A DNA stretch of 64,000 nucleotides, from the NCBI GenBank assembly GCA_964342695.1, contig CAYFFV010000001.1:124001-188000 (forward strand), written 5' to 3'. This DNA is from CAYFFV01 sp964342695 (GTDB lineage Bacteria > Acidobacteriota > Vicinamibacteria > Vicinamibacterales > UBA8438). A program made the position numbers and the translations under genes. Positions 17,520 through 25,953 of this stretch are shown in pieces. How positions within the stretch are numbered: the first letter of the stretch is position 1; each line of letters begins with the position of its first letter. Under the pieces are notes generated by a model. That model was not told where the DNA came from. It did no database searches and was given only the letters and a program-made list of their open reading frames with translations.

Positions 17520-18386
17520 TTAATACGCACCTGTTATAAAGGCAGCAACCTGTAGCATTCCTGGATCCGAGTTATTACTCATAGCAGAAATAATAGTGCC
17601 GTGATTGCGGTCGGAAATCTCACTTGTCGTCATCCCAGTGTTTCCTGCGCGTCGAAGTTCTCCTGCAAGGCGCTCATTCTGTTGTTTTCTCCAGTCGTCG
17701 TCACCGTCGGCGTAGATAAAGAGTATCGGAGGTTTCTGATCGCCCACGTACGGAGAAACAGATGCTTGGAGCCATACTTTCTGGTCTGTTCCCCAAACTG
17801 TTTTCGGGCGATCAGGAGCGACTTCCTCAACATAAAGAAAAGGACTAATTGCGACAGTGCCACGAATGTTAAACAAGGCGACACGATGTTTCTCAAGATA
17901 TGAGGCATTGAGAGATAGCAATGTGGCCAGGTAGGCTCCAGCAGAATGTCCGGATAAGTACAAACGATTTCTGTCACCACCGAAGGAGCTGATATTTCTA
18001 TATGCCCAGGCCACGGCTTCTGCCGCATCTTCGATATGGGCGGGATGTATTACCTGTGGAGAAAGACGGTAATTCGCACTAACGACACCGATTCCTCTCT
18101 CAGTTAATTGCGCGGCAAGCCCTTCAGCTTGACTTTTATCTCCTCGTTGTAAGGCTCCTCCGTGGAAATAAATCACGATCGGAACACCGGAAGCCTGTTT
18201 TGGCATGAAAATGTCTAGCTTGTCTCGGTTGTCCGCATAGATTTTAGTAGGAACATAATCGATGTTTCTGTAAGTCCGCATCTCCGCATATGTTTTTTCC
18301 TCCAATGCTGTGGTCACAAAGCCAGTAATTAGTAGTGTTACGGCAATACATTTAATGTTTAACGACTTCCATTTGAAGTAAAACAT
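17520..18386 (-). CDS. Secreted alpha/beta hydrolase (BD-FAE-like esterase)
   Basis: A 288-residue exported esterase with an N-terminal hydrophobic signal. HGGA (75-78) is the oxyanion-hole motif and GHSAG (146-150) carries nucleophile Ser148. The Asp in YADGDD and the His in NHGT complete the triad. It belongs to the group of carboxylesterases, feruloyl-esterase-like enzymes and kynurenine-formamidase-like proteins; the substrate is unknown. AGGAGG lies six to seven bases before the ATG. It is divergent from paralogue F across 150 bp. Confidence 0.83.
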   Translation of the reverse strand: MFYFKWKSLNIKCIAVTLLITGFVTTALEEKTYAEMRTYRNIDYVPTKIYADNRDKLDIFMPKQASGVPIVIYFHGGALQRGDKSQAEGLAAQLTERGIGVVSANYRLSPQVIHPAHIEDAAEAVAWAYRNISSFGGDRNRLYLSGHSAGAYLATLLSLNASYLEKHRVALFNIRGTVAISPFLYVEEVAPDRPKTVWGTDQKVWLQASVSPYVGDQKPPILFIYADGDDDWRKQQNERLAGELRRAGNTGMTTSEISDRNHGTIISAMSNNSDPGMLQVAAFITGAY

Positions 18387-18536
18387 CTGTTTCCTCCTTA
18401 ATAATAAATAGTTACGCGCAGAAAGGGCATCGACAACTACATCAGTGAATTATATGCTTCTTACAGAAGGATTCTGGACAAGTGAGGTGTCACCTCGTAG
18501 CATGCATATGAATTTTGTTGTCTGAGGAGGTTTTAG

Positions 18537-19538
18537 ATGAGTCGGTGGACACGCAAATCGGTGAACGTGGTTGTGTTGGCATTGGCGTTTGTATGCGTCG
18601 TGCCTAGTATAGTTCTAGGACAATCAGCATCTGACACGTGGCAAGTGCCGAGAACATCCTTTGGTGCTCCAGATCTACAGGGTGTTTGGGCAAACAATAC
18701 GGCCACACCTATGGAACGTCCAGCTGCCTTTGAAGGCAAAGACAGTCTGACTGAGGAAGAATTGGCGACACTTCAGCAGGCAGCGGCTGCCGCTCGAGAT
18801 GATGAGCAAGCTGGTAATTTACTAGGACCGTTGTTACTGGCTAGACTTCTTGATCCCGATAATGAGGCGCTTGAATTTGATGCAGGTACCGGAAATTACA
18901 ACTCGTTTTGGTTGGTCGAGCGTGAGTTAGACAATCGGACTTCCCTGATTGTTGATCCACCGAATGGTCGGATTCCACCGATGACCGAAGAGGCAAAGCA
19001 GCGACCACGTACTATTACGAGAGAAAATGGTGCTGCTGGCGCGGAGGAAATGCCACTGAATGTTCGTTGTATGACATATGGTGTTCCGAACTTGCTTGCA
19101 GGGTATAACAGTTATTTTCAGATTTTTCAGACGGAGAATCACGTAGTCATATTGCAAGAACTCATCCATGATGCACGGGTAATTCCGATTGATCAACCGC
19201 ACTTAGAGGATAAGATTCGGCAGTGGCATGGTGATTCAAGAGCGCACTATGACGGCGATACGCTGGTTGTGGAAACGACCAATTATTCACAGGCTGGTAG
19301 CTATCGTGGTGTTGGTGAAAACGTGCATGTGACCGAACGTTTCACCCGTATAGATGACGAAAATCTTGCCTACGAAGTGACTTTCACTGATTCAACTACT
19401 TGGACGAGTCCATGGACGTTGATGATCCCCCTTAAGCGGAGTGATGGCGCAATTTTTGAATATGCCTGCCATGAAGGTAATTATGGTCTTATCGGTATGT
19501 TGGCCGGTGCCAGAGCTGAGGAACGAGAATCAGAATAA
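18537..19538 (+). CDS. Secreted CHEGN-family protein (paralogue F)
   Basis: A 333-residue protein with a signal peptide ending near VLGQSAS. It has FGAPDLQGVW, TPMERP, an acidic and Leu-rich insertion of about 25 residues around 85-115 absent from most siblings, RCMTYGVPN, YFQIFQ, WHGDSRAHYDGDTLVVETTNYS, VTERFTRI, DSTTWTSPW and YACHEGNYG. GAGGAGG precedes the ATG at ideal distance. It is convergent with the cytochrome c/copper monooxygenase gene 22 bp away. Function unknown. Confidence 0.75.
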   Translation: MSRWTRKSVNVVVLALAFVCVVPSIVLGQSASDTWQVPRTSFGAPDLQGVWANNTATPMERPAAFEGKDSLTEEELATLQQAAAAARDDEQAGNLLGPLLLARLLDPDNEALEFDAGTGNYNSFWLVERELDNRTSLIVDPPNGRIPPMTEEAKQRPRTITRENGAAGAEEMPLNVRCMTYGVPNLLAGYNSYFQIFQTENHVVILQELIHDARVIPIDQPHLEDKIRQWHGDSRAHYDGDTLVVETTNYSQAGSYRGVGENVHVTERFTRIDDENLAYEVTFTDSTTWTSPWTLMIPLKRSDGAIFEYACHEGNYGLIGMLAGARAEERESE

Positions 19539-19560
19539 CAGGTGTGTTGGTTATTACTGA

Positions 19561-20982
19561 TTAATCTTGACTGTTTCGTGCTCGGCGTTCGTTTATGATA
19601 GTTTCGTAATCATCGTCACTAATAAAAATAAGCTGAGCATTTGAATGGGCCATTTCGTCAACTGTGCGCGGTCCATACCATACCCACTGCCGAGGGTCAG
19701 GATTGTTACGGTTTGCCGCCGTATTGTCGTGCCAGGCAGTGATTTGTAATACTGTGCCTGCAGGAAGGACAGGGGCGTAATCTGGGTCGTAGATGTAATT
19801 GATATGCCAATCGTTGCTGAAACGATTGGCATGGTTGAGCAATTCTCGGTGGCCGTCAGGGTATATTGCTTCCAACGAAAATGCTTTCCCCCGATAATGC
19901 ATATGAGGCTGAAAATTGTGGAGTATCGTTGGAGCGGGGAGTGTAAACGAGCCTTGGTGTACTGTTTCACTATGTGGAGGAATGTGTAGTGGTTTTACAT
20001 TTACACTTCCTACTGAAACAAATGAGGCACTGTACTTAGGTGTAACGTTCTTAGGATAAAACCACCAGCCGACTTCAAGCTGATCTGTAATTTCTTCGCC
20101 GACAGCGTGGTAATGGATTGAGAATTCGACCTGTGCACCAGGTTGAACGAGTTTGCCAGTATTTTCAGGATAGATTTCCCCGCCTTTTCCTTGAGCCCAC
20201 TCTGTAAACATTTCTCGAGTTTCGAGGGGGTCACGTCCTATTCGTTCTCGAGACACTTTAAGAACCGCATCGGCTGCCGCTTGTCCTTCTAAAAGTGCTC
20301 GCTCGGCTTCGATAAATTCTGGCGTTTCTGGTTGATGGAGGAAAGTTGATGCATGATGAGCGATACGACGACCGTCGCGCCCGGAAGGTTTTGTTTCGGT
20401 CGCGAGAATCCATCGGGGTTCGGTAAGTCCAACATCTACCATAGGCCTAAAAAATGTATCCTGAGCCACTGCAGGCATCGTAAAGGGTACAGACTTTACG
20501 ATTAGGTCAGGTGGTCCGAGTTGACTTTCCAATCGAAATAGATCTCCACTCGGCCATTGACGTGGCGTTGGTGAGTCTTTTGCGTCACCCGCAGGAGCGC
20601 CTGCGTCGACCCACCGAACGACAATATCGATTTCTTCGTCCGTCAAAGATACGTCATTAATGAATTTTTGAATTCCAACCGTTTTGTCAAGAAACCAAGG
20701 AGGCATCTCTCTGGCGGTTACTCGATCTTTGATTGCGCGAGCCCATGGTCGCGATTCTTCGTAAGTGAGTAATGACATTGGAGCCATGCTGTCAGGCCGA
20801 TGGCATTCCTGGCAATTTTTCTGAAATATTGGAGCTACGTCTTTGCTGAAAGTCGGGATCTCAGGGGATTGAGCCTGTATGGCGTCATCACTAAAAAAAA
20901 CTCCCGCTAATCCCATCAGAAGGGCGCTAACAGTAATTTGCAGCTTCGCCGTTCCGTATAGATTTTCATTAGTAAATTTCAT
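19561..20982 (-). CDS. Cytochrome c fused to PHM-like type II copper monooxygenase (copy 1)
   Basis: A 473-residue exported protein. The start at 20982 overlaps the stop of the upstream gene (ATGA). After the signal peptide comes a haem c motif CQECH (57-61), then a region similar to the two beta-domains of copper type II ascorbate-dependent monooxygenases. The copper ligands can be placed by comparison with peptidylglycine hydroxylating monooxygenase (PHM): HH at 209-210 and HYH at 290-292 for CuH, HMH at 360-362 and DEM with Met444 for CuM. The haem domain could supply electrons in place of ascorbate (inference). Substrate unknown. Third gene of a unit with the CDP-alcohol transferase and the Ig-like protein. 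Confidence 0.75.
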   Translation of the reverse strand: MKFTNENLYGTAKLQITVSALLMGLAGVFFSDDAIQAQSPEIPTFSKDVAPIFQKNCQECHRPDSMAPMSLLTYEESRPWARAIKDRVTAREMPPWFLDKTVGIQKFINDVSLTDEEIDIVVRWVDAGAPAGDAKDSPTPRQWPSGDLFRLESQLGPPDLIVKSVPFTMPAVAQDTFFRPMVDVGLTEPRWILATETKPSGRDGRRIAHHASTFLHQPETPEFIEAERALLEGQAAADAVLKVSRERIGRDPLETREMFTEWAQGKGGEIYPENTGKLVQPGAQVEFSIHYHAVGEEITDQLEVGWWFYPKNVTPKYSASFVSVGSVNVKPLHIPPHSETVHQGSFTLPAPTILHNFQPHMHYRGKAFSLEAIYPDGHRELLNHANRFSNDWHINYIYDPDYAPVLPAGTVLQITAWHDNTAANRNNPDPRQWVWYGPRTVDEMAHSNAQLIFISDDDYETIINERRARNSQD

Positions 20983-21869
20983 TTTGGTGTCTCTACGGTA
21001 ACTTTTACGTAACTGTTTGTCCAACAACAACCGTCGAACCCTGATCCATCTGACACAAGCGCATGAAGCATGTAGTCGCCAGGAGTATCAAATCTGACAC
21101 GGGTGAGTGCTTGACCGTCGTGAACGATCGGAGACTGATTGTCGAAAAAAATGGGACCAGGGCCTCGGTATTTATTCCATGTCACAGTAACACCTTCAAC
21201 GCTTGCATCACCTCGGCGATAGCTTCGTTGAAGAGAACGAATTACCTTATTACCCTCCGGTCGAGGAGGTAAACCGTCGTCTGTTACTAGTAATTCGAGT
21301 AGAAGCTGTTCAGCAGCATCGATCGTGAAGAAACTAGTGTGTCCGGCTGGGCCTTGAGACGTTTGTTCATCCGGTGTGAGTGTTGCTTTCGGTGGCGTAT
21401 TTCCAGGGAAAGAGCCGCCGCGATTGATGAGTCCTTCTATTTCGTATAACGGATCTAAATTAGCCGGCATGGTAAAAGTAGTGTCGCGAATGTTTAAGGT
21501 CCAGCTGATTTCTTGGGCTGGGTTTTTTGGAGTTAGAACTGTAAATACACCGTGTTGGTGACCCGGCAAAAAATAAGTCGGCTGTCCTTGATCAAGTGGT
21601 CCTGGAGTAATTTTGTTATTCGGGCCAACTGGGATCTGAATAATTTCTTCGGAATTTCTATTTAAGTATTCAAAGGTGACATAGCGTTCTCCATTTGGTC
21701 CTCTAAACCACCCTCTATAAAGAGGTACCACACCCTGACCTTTACTGTATTGCTGTTGGCTGCTGATGACTGGCAATTGAGACAACTGACCAGTAATCAT
21801 TGGCTGAATTAAAACCGAAGCCAAAATGACCATGAGCACAGTGAGGCGGGAATCTTGTTGTTTCATCAT
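20979..21869 (-). CDS. Secreted Ig/PKD-like partner of the copper monooxygenase (copy 1)
   Basis: A 296-residue exported protein. The N-terminal half has the shared motif set GWxxxPxG, VTFEYLNRN, GPNNKITPGPLDQGQPT and a long beta-sandwich. The C-terminal half looks like an Ig/PKD-type domain with a final strand (YVKVTVETPK) and a vicinal CC near residue 280. It is one of three homologues, each adjacent to a cytochrome c/copper monooxygenase gene, so a dedicated partner or substrate-binding role is inferred. Here it precedes the oxidase gene and overlaps it by four bases; in the other two copies it follows. Confidence 0.7.
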   Translation of the reverse strand: MMKQQDSRLTVLMVILASVLIQPMITGQLSQLPVISSQQQYSKGQGVVPLYRGWFRGPNGERYVTFEYLNRNSEEIIQIPVGPNNKITPGPLDQGQPTYFLPGHQHGVFTVLTPKNPAQEISWTLNIRDTTFTMPANLDPLYEIEGLINRGGSFPGNTPPKATLTPDEQTSQGPAGHTSFFTIDAAEQLLLELLVTDDGLPPRPEGNKVIRSLQRSYRRGDASVEGVTVTWNKYRGPGPIFFDNQSPIVHDGQALTRVRFDTPGDYMLHALVSDGSGFDGCCWTNSYVKVTVETPK

Positions 21870-21878
21870 TACGACTAA

Positions 21879-22613
21879 TCACATTTTATTTGGATCAGAT
21901 GTTTTTACTTGGCGGTAAAGAAGCCAGTGAATATCAATCCAGAATGAGTACATTAGTAGTGCAAGTGCCATGGCAGCTATAGTCGATGCTACACCTGACG
22001 GGGTAATCGGACCAAGGCAAAAAAGTAAGACGACTCCTTGCACGACGCAAATTATCTTTGCTCGTTGATTAGCGGGTAGTTCTCCTTGTAGTTGTGGCCA
22101 TATGTATCCGGCAATGACAAAGAGGTATCTGATTATTCCAATGAGTATTATCCAAATACCGGTTTGGGCGCTGCGCCAGACCAGTAAAGATAGGATCAAG
22201 AGAAGAAAAGCATCTAATTCCATGTCAAATCTAGCTCCGAAGGCTGTAACGTTGCTAGTGCGACGGGCGATCGACCCATCTACTCCGTCAAGAATCATCC
22301 CTAGTATTGCTATACAGATGATCACCCAATAGGCTTCCTCATTGAGATACTCAACATTTAGTACTAATCCTGCAAGAGGAAGAACGAGTGTGGTCCGGAA
22401 CAGCGTGATCTGATTCGCCGGATTCAATCCACAACGAGAAGCAGTGACAGGAGCGTAATGCGAGACTATGATTGCCACGAAAGCATAAAATGTTAAGACG
22501 TGAAAAAGATATAAAGTGGGGAGCTTGAAAAGCCACCACAAACTTAAACTTTCAGCCAGCAATGGCATAATGCCACCAATCAGATAAAGAGTGATCCGAG
22601 TTTTGAAATTCAT
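21879..22613 (-). CDS. CDP-alcohol phosphatidyltransferase family membrane protein
   Basis: A 244-residue protein with about six transmembrane helices and a perfect family motif at residues 112-134: DG-x2-AR-x8-G-x3-D-x3-D, the magnesium and CDP site. Family members transfer a phosphatidyl or phospho-alcohol group from a CDP-alcohol to an acceptor alcohol. The acceptor is not predictable. The ATG at 22613-22611 overlaps the divergent start of the dehydrogenase gene. It heads the minus-strand unit with the Ig-like and monooxygenase genes but, given its position, may equally serve the plus-strand glycosyltransferase/flippase cluster. Confidence 0.87.
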   Translation of the reverse strand: MNFKTRITLYLIGGIMPLLAESLSLWWLFKLPTLYLFHVLTFYAFVAIIVSHYAPVTASRCGLNPANQITLFRTTLVLPLAGLVLNVEYLNEEAYWVIICIAILGMILDGVDGSIARRTSNVTAFGARFDMELDAFLLLILSLLVWRSAQTGIWIILIGIIRYLFVIAGYIWPQLQGELPANQRAKIICVVQGVVLLFCLGPITPSGVASTIAAMALALLMYSFWIDIHWLLYRQVKTSDPNKM

Positions 22614-22614
22614 G
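22611..22614. promoter_or_regulatory. Overlapping divergent start codons (CATG)
   Basis: The four bases CATG contain the start codon of the plus-strand dehydrogenase (22612-22614) and of the minus-strand CDP-alcohol transferase (22613-22611). There is no intergenic space, so each promoter and leader must lie inside the other gene, unless longer starts (GTG 22591 plus, TTG 22625 minus) are used, which would make the overlap larger still. Confidence 0.6.
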
Positions 22615-23604
22615 TCCAATATCAAGAACGCCCAACAGTTCTGGATAACTGCACCAGGTCGTGGAGAGATTCTGAAGTCAGAACTAGCCCCAAGGCAAGT
22701 CGACCAAATCTTAATTCGAACGTTGTATTCTGGAATCAGTCGCGGAACGGAGACGCTGGTGTTTCGAGGTGAGGTTCCTTCATCGCAATATCAAATTATG
22801 CGAGCGCCTTTTCAGGAGGGCGACTTCCCAGGACCTGTTAAGTATGGATACGCCAGCGTTGGACAGGTAGAGGAAGATTCTGGTTCCGATAATTTAGTTG
22901 GGCGGAACGTCTTCTGTTTGTTTCCTCATCAAGATTACTATTACGTACCAAAGCATGCGATTTTTCTCGTACCTGAAGATGTTCCACCGGAACGTGCCGT
23001 ACTCGCGGCAAATCTTGAAACAGCAATCAATATTGTGTGGGATAGTAATCTGTCGATCGGTGACAGAATCGTCATCATTGGCGCTGGGGTAATTGGACTA
23101 CTTGTTGCTTGGTTGTGCAACCAGGTTCCAGGAACTAGTGTCATACTCGTTGATCCAAATTTAGAGCGTCTTAAGATTGCTCAAGCACTTGACCTTACAT
23201 TTTGTCCTGTTGTTAAGAAGGACACAAAGGCTGATGTGGTAGTGCATACCAGTGGGCAACCGGACGGTCTCCGGACGGCCCTAACTGTGGCAACCGGCGA
23301 CGGCATTGTTGTCGATGCAAGCTGGTATGGCACCCGGTCTGTAACTTTACCGCTAGGTGAGGATTTTCATTCTCATCGAATAACACTTAAGAGTAGTCAA
23401 GTCGGTCGGATACCACCTTCAAGAATTCCTCAGTGGACTCATAATCGTAGACTGACGCTTGCTTTGAAGTTATTAAATGATCCTGCTTTGGATTTACTGA
23501 TTTCTGATGAGTGTCGGTTTGAAGAATTGCCTGATGTGATGGCGCGCTTAAGTCAAAGAGAACCAACGGGACTTTGTTGTCGGATTGTTTATACCGAGAA
23601 GTGA
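22612..23604 (+). CDS. Medium-chain dehydrogenase/reductase (BchC/bi-domain oxidoreductase-like)
   Basis: A 330-residue MDR-superfamily oxidoreductase. The N-terminal GroES-like part has SGISRGTET and GPVKYGYASVG, typical of the 2-desacetyl-2-hydroxyethyl-bacteriochlorophyllide dehydrogenase-like and Gfo/bi-domain group. The Rossmann domain has GAGVIG (157-162) and an acidic D181 at the end of beta-2, consistent with NAD. The usual catalytic-zinc Cys/His set is not evident. First gene of a five-gene plus-strand unit (22 bp before the pterin-synthase homologue). It probably oxidises or reduces an alcohol group on the cluster's product. Confidence 0.8.
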   Translation: MSNIKNAQQFWITAPGRGEILKSELAPRQVDQILIRTLYSGISRGTETLVFRGEVPSSQYQIMRAPFQEGDFPGPVKYGYASVGQVEEDSGSDNLVGRNVFCLFPHQDYYYVPKHAIFLVPEDVPPERAVLAANLETAINIVWDSNLSIGDRIVIIGAGVIGLLVAWLCNQVPGTSVILVDPNLERLKIAQALDLTFCPVVKKDTKADVVVHTSGQPDGLRTALTVATGDGIVVDASWYGTRSVTLPLGEDFHSHRITLKSSQVGRIPPSRIPQWTHNRRLTLALKLLNDPALDLLISDECRFEELPDVMARLSQREPTGLCCRIVYTEK

Positions 23605-23626
23605 ATTTTTATAGGAAGGTGTCATT

Positions 23627-24025
23627 TTGTACAGCGTAAATGTTCGTGACCATTTTATGATTGCTCATAGCTTTCGCGGGGAAGTGTTTGGGCCCGCACA
23701 GCGTCTTCATGGGGCCACATATGTGGTTGATGTGACCTTTATGTCAGAGGAATTAGATGGTGATGGGGTGGTTGTTGATATTGGCCTTGCGAGTAACGGT
23801 CTTAGTTCGGTCTTAGAAGATTTACAGTACAAAAATCTTGATGATGACCCTGTGTTTAAAGGAAAGAATACGACAACTGAGTTTCTCGCCCGAGAGGTTT
23901 TCAACAGGCTTGTGTCTATTATCAAAGATGGGAAATTTGGTGAAAATGCACAACATTTGACTTCTCTACGCGTGATGCTTCGAGAGTCTCACTTGGCTTG
24001 GGGCAGTTACGAAGGACAGGTGTGA
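23627..24025 (+). CDS. 6-pyruvoyltetrahydropterin synthase/QueD homologue lacking catalytic residues
   Basis: A 132-residue protein with the T-fold of the 6-pyruvoyl/6-carboxytetrahydropterin synthases, started at TTG 23627 after AGGAAGG. The zinc region keeps H14 (IAHSF) and H28 (LHG), but the third ligand position is A30 instead of His. The Cys that normally precedes LHGH is absent (GPAQR). The catalytic Asp-His of the usual LDHKNL is Q67-Y68. The C-terminal pterin-anchoring Glu may be E120. The scaffold is therefore kept while the triad is lost, which argues against ordinary QueD or tetrahydrobiopterin chemistry. The stop overlaps the next start (GTGA). Confidence 0.8.
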   Translation: MYSVNVRDHFMIAHSFRGEVFGPAQRLHGATYVVDVTFMSEELDGDGVVVDIGLASNGLSSVLEDLQYKNLDDDPVFKGKNTTTEFLAREVFNRLVSIIKDGKFGENAQHLTSLRVMLRESHLAWGSYEGQV

Positions 24026-25110
24026 TTTCAAGAGTAATTCATTTCATTGTTCCTGGCCCGTTGAAACAGCAAACAGGCGGGTATATATATGACGCCAAAG
24101 TTATATCCGGGTTAAGACACCGAGGTTGGAAGGTTGTTACGCATTGTCTTGAGGGCACATTTCCGGATGTCGATGAAGTAGCTCGTAGAAGTCTTTCGAC
24201 ACTCCTTACATCGCTTCCGGACAAGGCCTGCGTTGCTGTCGACGAGCTAGCTATGGCTGGCTTGCCTGACGTGGTGGTAGCGCAGCGTGAGCGCCTTTAT
24301 ATACTAGCGATAGTTCATTTACTTCTGACCGACGATACTGAATTAACGATCTTTCAACGAGAGCGTCTAGTGAAGCTCGAGCGCCGTACGTTACTGGCTA
24401 GCAGTGGGGTAGTTGCGACAAGTGAGTACACCGCATCACGGATTCTAGCTCTTGGTGTCAATCATGATTGCGTGCGGGTAGTATTACCCGGGACTGATCC
24501 CGCACCACAGGCTGAGGGTGTGTTTAGTACCGGCGCACCGCAGATTCTTTGTTTGGCGTCTGTTACTCCACGAAAAGGCCAAGATGTGCTTGTGCATGCT
24601 TTAACTCAATTAAACAACCTGTCCTGGTCTTGCATATGTGCTGGGAGTTTGTCGCGCGATCCGTTTTTTGTGGCCCATGTGGAGGAACTGGTGTTTCGAT
24701 CTAACTTGGCTGATCGAATTGTATTTCCAGGGGAATGTGATTCGATAAAGGTAAATGCTCTGTATGCCGCAAGTGCAGTGTTCGTTTTGCCTTCTTATTC
24801 TGAGGGCTACGGAATGGTTCTGACCGAAGCTATGGCCAGAGGATTGCCGATCATTAGCACGACTGGAGGTGCTATTCCTCACACTGTACCCTCTGACGCT
24901 GCCCTGCTAGTTTCCGCAGGCGACCAAGATGCACTGGCGCAGGCGCTAAAACGGGTACTGGATGATCAGACTGGCTACCCTAATAGTGCATTTACGCTGC
25001 GCGGAAAACTTTCAAAAGCGGGTCGTACTTATGCAGCTGGTCTTCCTGATTGGAATCAAACGATCGGTAAGTTTGCAGACACAATAATCGAATTAACTAC
25101 TGAGAGTTGA
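24022..25110 (+). CDS. GT4-family glycosyltransferase
   Basis: A 362-residue GT-B enzyme. I prefer GTG 24022, which overlaps the preceding TGA and follows GAAGGA; a start at 23998 would add eight residues. N-terminal QQTGGYIYD is the acceptor-side glycine loop; the C-terminal domain has TPRKGQDVL and the donor-site SEGYGMVLTEAMARGLP with the two conserved Glu of GT4. It probably transfers a sugar from a nucleotide donor to the cluster product. Translationally coupled to the pterin-synthase homologue, and three bases before the methyltransferase gene. Confidence 0.85.
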   Translation: MISRVIHFIVPGPLKQQTGGYIYDAKVISGLRHRGWKVVTHCLEGTFPDVDEVARRSLSTLLTSLPDKACVAVDELAMAGLPDVVVAQRERLYILAIVHLLLTDDTELTIFQRERLVKLERRTLLASSGVVATSEYTASRILALGVNHDCVRVVLPGTDPAPQAEGVFSTGAPQILCLASVTPRKGQDVLVHALTQLNNLSWSCICAGSLSRDPFFVAHVEELVFRSNLADRIVFPGECDSIKVNALYAASAVFVLPSYSEGYGMVLTEAMARGLPIISTTGGAIPHTVPSDAALLVSAGDQDALAQALKRVLDDQTGYPNSAFTLRGKLSKAGRTYAAGLPDWNQTIGKFADTIIELTTES

Positions 25111-25113
25111 CGA

Positions 25114-25953
25114 ATGTCACTGCCAAAATTCAGTGCAGAGTGGCTCGCATTACGAGAGCCTGTGGATCATCGTTCGAGAGCAGATGAACTTGTCCCTATT
25201 TTATGCGAAGAGTGGCAACGTCGCGAATGGGAGAGAATTGTTGATCTTGGCTGTGGAACTGGTTCTAATTTGCGCTATCTTGCGCCTAAACTTCCAGGAT
25301 TTCAACATTGGATCTTGATTGATCACGACACCAGACTACTGGATCACGTATCTGTTCCGAACCAAGAGATTCGTGTAACAAAGGTCAAGGGACTTCTTGC
25401 ACAGGAAGGTTTGGCGTGTGTGTCTGAAGCGGACGTCGTAACGTGTTCAGCGCTTCTCGATCTAGTTGATGAAGGATGGTTGAAGACATTGGTCTCAGCT
25501 TGTTCTGCAAGAAGGTGTGCAGCCTATTTCGTTTTGTCTTATGACGGCACGATGGAATGGTCTCATCCTGATCTTGGGAATACTGATGCTGATCCAGATG
25601 ATCTGATGATCCGGGAAGCAATAAATGCTCACCAGCAAAGACGTACAGCCACAACGAAAGCCTTAGGCCCTACTGCTAGCCTAGTAACGGAAGGTTTATT
25701 CAAAGAAGAAGGTTATAGGACATGGCGAAGGTCTAGCCAGTGGCGTCTTGGTGTCGATGACCGGCAACTTGTACATCAGCTAATAGACGGTTGGGAACTC
25801 GCAGCCTTAGAGTTGCATGTTCAGTTTGATCGACAGGAGCGCATTCGAGCATGGGCAAGACGTAAACATGGCCTGCTTCAACGAGAATTTCTGGTGCAAA
25901 TAGGACACCAAGATCTTCTTGTTATGCCAGAGATGGGATTTCGTTCGTTGTGA
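25114..25953 (+). CDS. Class I SAM-dependent methyltransferase
   Basis: A 279-residue cytosolic protein with the SAM-binding motif VDLGCGTGSN (43-52), a following acidic IDHD at the end of beta-2, and ADVVTCSALLDLV as the motif IV region. The C-terminal ~100 residues are rich in Arg/Trp and may recognise the acceptor. Placed between the glycosyltransferase and the flippase-like gene with no gaps, it is likely to methylate the same product. The acceptor atom cannot be predicted. Confidence 0.83.
   Translation: MSLPKFSAEWLALREPVDHRSRADELVPILCEEWQRREWERIVDLGCGTGSNLRYLAPKLPGFQHWILIDHDTRLLDHVSVPNQEIRVTKVKGLLAQEGLACVSEADVVTCSALLDLVDEGWLKTLVSACSARRCAAYFVLSYDGTMEWSHPDLGNTDADPDDLMIREAINAHQQRRTATTKALGPTASLVTEGLFKEEGYRTWRRSSQWRLGVDDRQLVHQLIDGWELAALELHVQFDRQERIRAWARRKHGLLQREFLVQIGHQDLLVMPEMGFRSL

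Noticed and set aside
17630..18028. 132-codon minus-strand frame inside the esterase gene
   Set aside because: Entirely within another frame of a gene with an intact catalytic triad; composition is not protein-like.
23627..24025. Annotation as ordinary QueD for queuosine synthesis
   Set aside because: The catalytic Cys, Asp and His are missing and no queC or queE gene is in the neighbourhood.
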